A stretch of 64,000 nucleotides of DNA from Platismatia glauca (Eukaryota > Ascomycota > Lecanoromycetes > Lecanorales > Parmeliaceae): positions 434,001 through 498,000 of the forward strand of contig OY745782.1 in NCBI GenBank assembly GCA_963556305.1, in the 5' to 3' direction. Under the pieces are notes generated by a model. The model was not told the origin of the DNA and did no database searches. It saw nothing but the letters and a program-made list of their open reading frames with translations. The position numbers were made by a program, and so were the translations under genes. Of the stretch, positions 54,830 to 64,000 are shown piece by piece (the stretch's first letter is position 1; each line of letters starts with the position of its first letter).

Positions 54830-56376
54830 TAATGAGAGACATGGAGGAGGATGTTGGAGGAACGAAGAGTTGCTTGATTGTCAAAATACCTAAACCTTGC
54901 TCATCAGGTAGATTGATAGCAGACAAATGTAGATCATTCTGCCAATGTTTGCAAGTAACAATACATGTATACCATCCCGGAGACAAAAAGTCGGAGGATT
55001 CAAATGAGAGGATATGGAAGTGAACGGCAACCGAAAAGGCAAGAGCGGAAGCTCGTTACGGTTCCATGTCTGTACCTACCGGTCGAGTAGAGTTTCCCCG
55101 GTGGCTTTCTGGCTCGTGACCTGGTCTGTGCCTTGGGTCCAACGGCCGCCTCTGCCCAACTGCTTCCATCTAGAGGTGTATTACTGTGCAGATGGAAGTT
55201 GATTACTGAGGACAGGACGTGTGTGATGGGTGGCTATTCTCTGGGATTCGATACGACGGTCGCCTCTTATGAATGCGTCAACTTTTCGTCGACGTCTGCC
55301 GCTCATTTGGCCAGTGGGCCTATCTGAAGTCGTCCTGCACCTTGTTGAAGATTGAAGCTGTAAGATAGACCTCGATTCCTTTGGTGCTTCACCACTTGCC
55401 ACTTACCAGCGTTACCCCACATAACCCAAGACTCTCCCTGCAGACGGTGGTGCTGCATTAGTGCCGGACAGTCTACGGCTTCTCGTAAGACGCTTTGGAT
55501 ACTTTCTAAGCGCTTGCTATTTCCTCGGTTCTTCTGGATGCTAACGATTAGTCGGAGTCAGTTGACGTTTTGGATGCGCTGGCTTTGGGGCAAAGGAAAA
55601 GGGAGAGAGGCGTGTGAACCGTGCAGTTGGGGAACGAGTGAGGATGCAGCTCAAGGCGGACTCGGCGATTCTAGGCCGGGGGAGAATGACAAAAGGTGGG
55701 GGGCTCGGGGGATCACGATGTTCCTGGGACTCAAGAATGCATGACGAGACTGCAGGACAAACTCGTGTCAGTTGAAGCGTGAAACTACCATACAATATAC
55801 GCGAATCCGCTGACGTAGACGTAAACTCTCTGTATACTTGACACACTGGAATGTGTCAAGTGTCAAGCGGATTGATAATTGCTGCGTACTCTGCGTCGGT
55901 AGGAGGAGAGGCAGGATCGGATGGAGGGACCTATTTTAAGTTTCCACTAGTTGCAGCTGTACCAAGTGATCAAAGCCAAGCACTTTCGCTTTTTTCCCCA
56001 AGCGACGCTGACTTTTACACGCAAAACGACCCAGTACCACGCCCCTCTTCCCTTGACTGTATCTCTTCCTGTACATGGTACATCTTTCCTGCCCCAAGCT
56101 ATCCAACAATGACCTACACACACCTGCCTTGAGCCATTGGCCCCCGAGGAGAGCGTGTCCTCTTTCATGTACCCACCCGTGCCTCAAAGAAAAAAAAATC
56201 ACAGCCCACCTTCAACAACAGCAACGCCGATACGCTTCCCAGCGATTCTCACGGCTCCTGCTGCCAACATGCTCGAGGGAAATCACTGTTGACCGCACAA
56301 GCCCTGGAGTATCAACGAACAAGCCCTTCGGGGCTCTTTGGGCAGTTGGCCTTCCGAGACATCGCCAGTGTACAAC
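54830..56376. other. Intergenic region and leader of RIM15
   Basis: No supportable gene. A perfect 9-bp inverted repeat lies at 55837-55860. Sequence from about 56150 looks like leader of the RIM15 gene; the frame is open from 56338 but the first ATG is at 56377. Confidence 0.45.
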
Positions 56377-59300
56377 ATGGCTGCAGACGGGAGCTCCAGA
56401 CAGCCATCTCTTGCTCCGCCTGCACTCACAGCGCTACGGGAGGAGGGGACGACCGAGCGGGCTCCCATGGAACGGACACACAGCACGGACATGAGGAGTG
56501 AGCGAGAGGATCTCAAAGCAGCGGCAGAGCAATCCCTCAATGTCATACTCGATCTCGGCTTAGACGGGGTGATACGCTGGGTAAGCCCTTCCTGGAAAGA
56601 CGTCGTGGGCACGCCTGTCAAATCTGTCAAGAACAAGCCTATTGCGGATATTTTGCTGTCGAACAGAGACGGTTTTGCCAACGCTATCCAGTCAATGAAG
56701 GAGGATGATTCAAAGAGTCGGGTCATACGGTTTCAGGTGCACAAGGGGCCGTTCTCGGTGCTAAAGCAAAATATCGAGAAGGATGTCGCGATGCCGGATG
56801 GGGACAACGCCGAAGGAGACGCAGAAGACGAGGAGCAGGTGTTGAACTTGGAGGGCCAGGGAATCATGGTTTACGATAGATCATCCGGTGGAGAAAGTCA
56901 TGTAAGATGATCGACAGATAGCTTTCGTCTGTGGAATTTAAGCTGATCTTGATTTAGACAATGTGGATGCTACGCCCGTCCAACCCACCGAGAGAAATCA
57001 CAATCGACCTCCCAGAAATCCTTGTCGAGTCACTCGGTCTGGGAGCTGAGATCTTGGCCCATTATCTCACAAGCCTGGCAGAATCAGGAGCGAACGATCC
57101 AGAGAACCACCCACCTCCTCTCCCTGTTCTATGTCGGATCTGCGAGCGTCAAGTAACGCCTTGGTGGTTTGAGAAACACTCGGAAGGCTGTACCCAGGAA
57201 TATCGCGCAGAAGAAGCAGTCACGCTGGCTCAAGAGGCTCTTGCGGCCCATCGACCGGCCATTGTCAAAGTCTTGGACGCACTCGATCCTGAAACCCGTC
57301 AGAGCCGACCAGTCCCGGGAGAAGCAGGCCCACATGCTCCACCGCCCGAATACAAAGGCTTACCTATCGGGCCTTCGCCTTCTCCGTCAGGGACAGACTC
57401 CGGCAGAGCCTCTCCTGTTGTACCCTCACGATCACGTGATTCATCCAGTTCCGGCCTGGGTCACGTTCGCGTCAAGTCTTTCACTGTTCGCCGTCCACTA
57501 TACCGAGTCGCGGAGCTAATCATTGATTTGTGCGATACCGCCATGGCTATCAATACACCAGCAATCAAAGAAAACAAGACTCAAGCAGATGTTGATGGGG
57601 ATGTCAGAACGCAGTCCCCTCATTCAGAATCACTAATTTCGCAGATATTGCAATGGTCGAGTCCCAGTGCAAGTACCCTTGAGCATGAGCACGGTCTCGC
57701 CGCTCTGACAGCAGATACTGAAAAGCTTGCCCGTGCCAAAGTAGAAGCCGTCCTGCGCCATCGAGAGATCATTGAATATGCAGAGCGGATTCGCGTGGAA
57801 TTCAGCTCGCTTGTCCTGGACTGCATTGACGCTGCGATGCAGAAAGCAAAGAAAATCAAGGAAGGTCAACTGAGTGATTCGTCCGAGGAAGAGAACGAGG
57901 AAGAAGCACAAACACCCGCTGCTCACGAATCTTCTTTCCCTATGGGCGCATACGATGGACCTTCGTCCATGGCTTCCGCCTTAAGAAAAGTCTCAGACCC
58001 ATCGCTGGCATCTCAATTCGAACGGAGGCCGTCCTCGTCTGTAGCAGCATCGTCCAGATCCAGCAGTCCTATGGAATGTCCAACGCCACGATCTCACAAG
58101 AACAGTATCTCGTTTCTCGGCAGGTCAGACTCTCTCAGCAAGCGTGTCTCTTTGCATTTAGGGAGTGACGCCGGAGATAGCGATAGCAATACGTCTCATT
58201 CCATGCTTGTTGGGAGCAGGCGAGCTCAATCACCTAGCTCCGATCTTGCTTTGGCGAGATCAGCAAGTTCAGGCGAAAGAAAGCGTAGAAGTCTCAAGCT
58301 ACCTACTATGCCATCCCCACATCGGCAACCTTCTCCAGGACGAATGCCTCCGCCGTCATCGCCGTTGAGAATTCCGAAACCCCGGCTTCCCTTGGGTGAA
58401 GATTCAGTGCCTTCTCTACCTTCTCCCGTGACATCCCCCCCGCTCTCGAGCACCGAGATGTCATCGCCAGTCGTTCCTACATATCGACATCGCCGTCAGT
58501 CCTCCGCGGCGTCGTCAGTGGCAGATTCCATCAAACCCCCGGTCTCTCCAAAGCTTGCAGGGCTTAGCCAGCCACCAGCGCGAGCTGTGCCAACATCCAT
58601 CAAAGATTTCGAAATAATCAAACCAATCAGCAAAGGTGCCTTTGGCAGCGTGTACCTTTCGAAAAAGAAGTCTACAGGAGATTATTTCGCAATTAAGGTC
58701 TTGAGAAAAGCGGACATGATCGCAAAGAATCAGGTCACGAACGTCAAAGCGGAGCGGGCTATAATGATGTGGCAGGGCGAAAGTGAGTTCGTAGCGAAGC
58801 TCTACTGGACTTTCTCAAGCAAAGACTACCTCTTTCTTGTGATGGAGTATCTGAACGGTGGTGACTTGGCAGCTTTGATAAAGGTGCTCGGAGGTCTGCC
58901 GGAAGACTGGGCTAAAAAGTACATGGCAGAGGTGGTGCTGGGGATCGAGCATCTGCATAGCCGTGGCATTGTTCATCGTGATCTGAAGCCAGACAACCTT
59001 CTCATCGATCAGAAAGGCCATCTCAAACTCACAGACTTTGGCTTGTCACGGATGGGGCTTATTGGTCGCCAGAAGCGAGCACTGAAGAGTCCAAATCAGT
59101 CTACGCCAGATCTGCTCAAATATGGGCCCTTCGCACGCGCCACTTCGATGACATCCTCTCGATCCGCGTCTTTCGATTTACAAGGTGGCCACTCGCCTCA
59201 GTCAACGCCAGTCATGACGCCAGACTTAGCAGGGTCTGTTGGACAGCCCTCTTACTTTAGTCTCAATCGCGATTCTGTACTCGGGAGAGAGCATTCGAGG

Positions 59301-62153
59301 AGGAAGTCGGGGTACCGAAGTGATAGTGGCAACAGTGACACCTTCAACGTGCTATTCAGAAACTTCTCTCTTAACGAAGAGGGCTCCCAGCGGGGGGCCC
59401 CCATCGAAGAGGAGACCCACAGCGAAGGTGAAGGCTCTCCGGATATATACGCACTTCGGCCTACCGCTAGCAATGTCAGCGCTGGTCAACCTGATACTCC
59501 ACCGCAGAACAGCATGTTGCCTCCTCCGATGGCTTTGTTCGACCCGGAAGACCAGAATCGAAGGTTCGTAGGGACTCCAGATTATCTCGCGCCAGAGACC
59601 ATCAACGGACTAGGTCAGGATGAAATGAGTGATTGGTGGTCTTTGGGGTGCATCCTATTCGAGTTTATATACGGTTACCCTCCATTCCATGGGGACACTC
59701 CCGAGAAAGTCTTCGAGAACATCCTCGCTCGAAAGATCGATTGGCCCGAAGATGAAGACACTTTGGTATCAGACGACGCCAAAGACCTCATGATAAAATT
59801 GATGACCATCGAGTCAAAAGATCGTCTCGGTGCAAATATGGCGGAGAAGTACTCATCAGGCGGGGAAGAAATCCGTCAGCATCCATGGTTCAGTGGAACG
59901 AAATGGGAGACGCTGCTTGAAGATGAGGCTCAGTTCATTCCGGCCCCGGAGAATCCAGAAGACACTGAATACTTTGATGCCAGGGGTGCCACTCTACAGA
60001 CGTTCACAGAAGAGATGGAAGCTCAAGGGACATCGCCGGCCGTCACTCCAGGGGCTGCAGACTATCCAGACAGGCCTCATGACGCCCTTTCACGCGTCAG
60101 GAATCAAGTCAACTCGTTAAAGCGAGGTCTGATGCCGCTCCACATACCTGCCCACGTTCGAGATGGTCGCAGCCGAAGGCTTAGCGAGCCCGTGGCGACG
60201 GATGACTTCGGAAACTTTGCTTTCAAAAATCTCCCCGTCCTCGAAAAAGCCAACCAAGATGTGCTCCAAAAGCTACTTGCAGAATCAACGCAAAGACAGC
60301 CCAGAAACTCTACCTCAACTCAATCCCCAGGTGCTAGCTCTGCGGTGCCTTCATTGGAGGGTAGCCCGCTTCTACCTATGCCATTGAAACGGGCAAGGTC
60401 GGCAAACAAAGGCATCCGGCCTGCGTCACCATCGAGTCTCGTTCACTCTGCTGCTTCACCCAATCGAGCTTCCCAACCAAATTCCCCCTTACTCGTGCAA
60501 TTCTCCACTGGTCAGAACCATGAGCGTAGGAAGACCTCTAGCACCTCTTCCACCTTGTCGCATCAGTCTAGTAAATCGTTGCAACCGGGTCAATACTTTG
60601 ACGCTCCCAGACTGCCAACTGGAGTCTCTGCAAACGCCGGAGCGTCCGCCACCTCCTCTCCGATCAAATCGAATCGCAACTCCATGGGAATGCAGATAAC
60701 TTCACCTGAAAGGTCAACTATAATGCCTCGCCCACATAGCATCCACATATCATCGCGGGCTAGATCGCAAACTGTTGGGTCTCAAGAGGGAGACCTTCCG
60801 CTTCCCCACAAGCCCTTTGGTCACCACAAGCGTCAAAGTCAAGTCTTCGATATTTCTCCCTCGTCGTCTGACAACGAAGATCCTCGTGCGAAAGCTCTCC
60901 TTCGCGTTCAACGAAGAAGGCAGAGCTCCCGGAGGATGTCTCAAATAATGCTCACGGATGGCCCGTCCTTCCGTCCTCTAGATGTTCTCGTCTGCGAGGA
61001 TCATCCCGTCTCCAAATTGGTCATGGAGAGGTTGCTCGAGAAGCTCAAGTGTCGTACCATTACCGTCACCAATGGCCCAGAAGCTGCACGTTATGCGATG
61101 AGCGAGGTCCAATTCGATATCATCATGATGGAATTCAAGCTTCCTCAGATCAACGGAGCGGACGTCGCCCGAATGATCAGGGACACCAAGAGCGCCAACA
61201 CCCAGACACCAATCATCGCTGTGACTGGATATCTCAAAGAGCTACCGCAAACCCATCACTTCGACTCGCTTATGGAAAAGCCTCCGACCTTGGAGAAGCT
61301 CACTGAAGCATTGTGCAATCTTTGTGCGTGGAAGCCTCCACCCCCTGGCTACAATCCACAGCAGCAGCAGCAGAGTCAGCAGCAACAAATCATCCCTTCC
61401 GGACTTCGTAAAGAGTCTCGGCATGCGGAGGACAGTCCAAGCTCGCAGTCTTCTGGCCCCTTTGCGCATGCCAACGGGTTGTACAAGCGGCCAAGCCGTG
61501 AACATTCGATCGGTTCTAGTTTCTTCGGTGATACTGACTCAACAAACACCGAAGATATACCCGTCGTCATCGGTCGTTCATCAGATGACTGGCCTTCAAG
61601 TACCGGCTTGGGGATCTCTGAAGATATTTCGCCGCCTAACATGGATTTCATCCACCCTGGTCTTCCGCATTTGATTCACCAAAACTCCGCGCCTTCCACT
61701 CTAGATTTACGGACTGCGCGCAAGCAACACTCGGTTGAAGTCGTCAAAGCCAAGCGTGAGACGCTAGAGAAGAACGCCGAGTTCGGCGACGACGAAGATG
61801 AAGAACTAGGAAAACAACCGTCCCGTGCGAGGAGCCCGCAGGGTAAACCCCGTGGCTCGAAGCTCGGCATTGAGATGATGAGGACGAATAGCCGCGGGAG
61901 TGTGACTTCTGGCGGTGCAGATGAGCCGACTGCAGTGCCAAGTGTCACATCAAACCCTGATAACGATATGCCCCATGTTCCATACCACGACCACGCCACA
62001 ATCGAACCACCGGAACTTTTCTCCCGAGAAGCCAAGGGAGATGCGGTCAAGGTTGTGGATATGGATGCCACACCCAGGCCTAGTACTGCCGCAGCTGAAG
62101 CTGCCATTGAACGCTCAAGCTTTCTGGCAGCTTCACCCTCACCGACCAAATAG
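56377..62153 (+). CDS. RIM15: RIM15-type PAS / AGC kinase with receiver domain
   Basis: Nutrient- and stress-signalling Ser/Thr kinase that acts downstream of TOR and PKA and controls quiescence through endosulfine-type proteins. Exons 56377-56901 and 56958-62153; 1906 residues. Order: PAS-like region (about 55-100; SLNVILDLGLDGVIRWVSPS), a C2HC-type finger (CRICERQVTPWWFEKHSEGC, about 228-247), Ser/Pro-rich linker, kinase (about 726-1154) with SKGAFGSVYLSKKKS, FAIKVL, HRDLKPDNLLID (near 847) and DFGLSRMGL (near 867). A large insert of about 180 residues precedes the activation-loop end (FVGTPDYLAPETI, near 1049), as in RIM15/Greatwall kinases. A receiver domain follows at about 1515-1635 (LDVLVCEDHPVSKLVMERLL). 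At the usual phospho-acceptor position it has Glu (MMEFKLP, residue 1567) instead of Asp. A Gln run (CAG repeats near 61360) follows the receiver. Confidence 0.95.
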
Positions 62154-62509
62154 GCCCGGTACCACAGGACAAAGTCTCTCCCACTCTGACATGTACATTA
62201 CGACCAACTCATTTCCTTCTCTCGCAGTGTCACGATACCACACTTCTTTCTACCCGCGTTTTCTTCACGATATGTCTTGATATGATGTGAGCGATAGGCG
62301 TTCTTGGCGAGTTTATATACTTCTTCGATCGATCCTGGAGCGAGGACGAGGCGAACGTTGGCTGGCGGCTGGATTGGGCGCTCTATTTACGATGGACTGC
62401 TTGGCGCTGAATGATGTAACATGATGGGCTAAAAGCTGCAAATATGTATCTCAGTACATTCAAGATACGAATTCCTTCCAATTCAACAACGCTGTTCTGA
62501 TTGAACCAC
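62154..62509. other. Convergent 3' region, RIM15 and TRM5
   Basis: 356 bp between two stop codons on opposite strands; nothing else recognised. Confidence 0.5.
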
Positions 62510-64000
62510 CTAGCTCCCACTCTCGTTCCCCGTCACCCTGAACGCGATCTCGCGCGGCAGCCTAAAACTCGCACAGAACATCCGCTTGAAGGGCGCTACG
62601 TCCCTGACATCCCAAATCTGCACCCCTCCTTCCGTCTCGACGTCGCCCGGCTTCATCTCGTACCCCAACTGCGCACTGACTTCCTCGCAGATCTTGATCT
62701 CCGCCTCCCTGTTGTCGTCGCCCTTCGTGCTGAAGCAATGTACATGTAGCATCGGCAGTTTGGCATCTGTGTCCGGCGCGAAGAGGTCCTCACGGCCCGC
62801 GTACAGGCCGATGAAGAGGGGGAGGAACGTGACGGCGCTCGCCGGGAGGTTGAGGATGTAATGATTGAACGTCTTCGGCGACGTCAGGGCTGCCGGCGGC
62901 TTGACGGTCGGGGCTGGCTGCGCGAGCCGGGACGCCTGCTTGCGCATTTCAACGCGGGTGTCCGTCTCCAGCAGTCGTTTCGCCGCGGCGCGGATGAAGG
63001 TCCGGCCGTCTTCGTTGAAGGCCCTGACGAACCGAGCGACCTGGGCCGCTTCTGTGAGTATTTTCTCCGCGCTCGGGAGCGGGGACGGAGGGGCCAAACA
63101 CGCACCTTGTTCCGTCGCACCGCGTCGGCCAAGCTCGCGAAGCTGTCCGGGTTCAGGTCGTTCGCCCACACGAACACGTTCTTCCGGCCGGCCGGCACGG
63201 CGAAGGGGCCGACGCCGGCCATGACGTCGCAGACGGCCTCGCCGGGCCGGAACTTGTCGACGAGGCGCCGGTGCTCGGTGTTGAGGCGGCTGTTCCAGTA
63301 GACCTTGGCGTAATCGAAGCGGAAGCGGCAGTCCTCCTCGTGGACCTCGACGTTCAGGTCCGGGTCGCCGGCGAGGAGCTCGTGGCTGAAGGTGCGGTAG
63401 GCGTTCCGGTCGCCGACTTCGTCGGTTTTGTTGATGACGGTGCGGATGGTGGGGTTCTTGTCGAGGAGGACGGCGGCGATGAGGTGTTTGTAGGGGAGGT
63501 ACTGGTCGCGGAGGTTCAGGTGGGCTGGAGGGTGGTGGCCGGCCGGTTAGTCTGCCGCTTCTGGTTCCTGAAGAATGGGGACCGCGGACGTACCGACGTG
63601 GCCGATGATGCTGAATCCGGAGGGAACTTCGTCTTGCTCGGCTTCTGGGAGTATAGCGGTCATGATATCATCTAATTTTTAATGAGTGATTCTGTTCAAT
63701 ACCATACTCGTGTCTTGCACATACATACAGTAGTTCCAGTAGTCGTAGTCTAACTCGAGCTTGTATGGTGAGAGGCTGACTTGGGAAGCCGTGACCAACT
63801 CGGAGAGCTGGGAACTCCATGTCGAAGCATCTGACCGCACCTTTAGCCCTACCCCTGCTCTGCCTCCTGATCGGAAAACGAAAGACGCCGAGTTACCATC
63901 CGGCTTGACCTCAGGCCTCAAAAGCAGCGCCTTGACCTCCTGCCCTTCAGCATCTCTCACAGACCGGACGGCGGGCACGCGCTCGAGCTTCAACACGTCG
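62510..64000 (-). CDS. TRM5: tRNA (guanine-37-N1) methyltransferase, 5' part missing
   Basis: Methylates G37 next to the anticodon in several tRNAs in cytosol and mitochondria, preventing frameshifts. The gene enters from beyond position 64000, so its N-terminus is absent. Exons in transcript order: 64000-63729 (partial), 63671-63594, 63524-63106, 63040-62510. Motifs: DIMTAILPEAEQDEVPSGFS; GHVAHLNLRDQYLPYKHLI across intron 2; NKTDEVGDRNAYRTF; the SAM-binding CDVMAGVGPFAVPA; and FVWANDLNPDSF with the expected N-D-x-N-P. After intron 3 come FVRAFNEDGR and HYILNLPASAVTFLPLF, whose N-L-P-x-x-A is the catalytic/structural motif of the family. The first intron shown is 57 nt with a GTATGT donor. 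Coding GC is high in exons 3 and 4. Confidence 0.92.

Noticed and set aside
63672..63707. A 36-nt first TRM5 intron with donor at 63707
   Set aside because: The GTATGT donor at 63728 gives a normal 57-nt intron and a better match to the expected YW-x3-DIM spacing.
1..64000. CRISPR arrays, rRNA and tRNA genes
   Set aside because: No regularly spaced short repeats and no recognisable tRNA B-box or rRNA segment; the DNA is eukaryotic.

Overview
The window is nuclear DNA of a filamentous ascomycete (Pezizomycotina). Evidence: dense protein genes with 46-70 nt GT-AG introns carrying CTNAC/CTGAY branch sites close to the acceptor, fungal-specific families (LRG1-type LIM-RhoGAP, a LEC1-type PX protein, RIM15, GT34 mannosyltransferase, UncA-type kinesin-3) and no prokaryotic gene organisation. 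A family of longer hairpin-forming introns that resembles the introner-like elements described from Dothideomycetes makes that class the likeliest placement; this is inference, not proof.

Layout. 1-5 kb: bHLH regulator with a long leader. 5-6.5 kb: L-threonine aldolase. 6.5-8.3 kb: gene-poor stretch with a five-copy minisatellite. 8.3-9.6 kb: conserved fungal protein of unknown function. 10.6-14.5 kb (minus): LIM-RhoGAP (LRG1 type). 15.9-17.7 kb: E2 protein with two UBC folds. 19.0-20.6 kb: MNN10-type mannosyltransferase. 21.3-26.9 kb: ADE6 (FGAM synthase), split by 15 introns. 27-30 kb: one orphan gene and a dispersed repeat pair. 30.2-33.9 kb: large single-pass membrane protein. 34.7-35.6 kb (minus): TspO. 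36.8-39.8 kb: ARS2/Serrate. 39.8-42.9 kb: gene-free region built of degenerate inverted and direct repeats. 42.9-45.9 kb (minus): LEC1-type PX protein. 46.4-51.4 kb: kinesin-3. 52.6-53.2 kb (minus): MAPEG protein. 53.7-54.8 kb: ERG26. 56.4-62.2 kb: RIM15 kinase. 62.5-64 kb (minus): TRM5, cut by the window edge.

Most genes are unrelated housekeeping genes: purine synthesis (ADE6), sterol synthesis (ERG26) and possibly sterol distribution (LEC1), cell-wall and polarity functions (LRG1, MNN10, kinesin-3), nutrient and stress signalling (RIM15), RNA metabolism (ARS2, TRM5). No biosynthetic cluster, CRISPR array, rRNA or tRNA was recognised. The two most unusual signals are (1) long introns in ADE6 and TspO whose ends are inverted repeats that can fold into hairpins including the branch site, and (2) the 39.8-42.9 kb block, where a roughly 0.8 kb imperfect palindrome made of two copies of a small gene is flanked by a second, directly repeated pair. 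Exon boundaries were worked out by eye from reading frame, splice consensus and family conservation.
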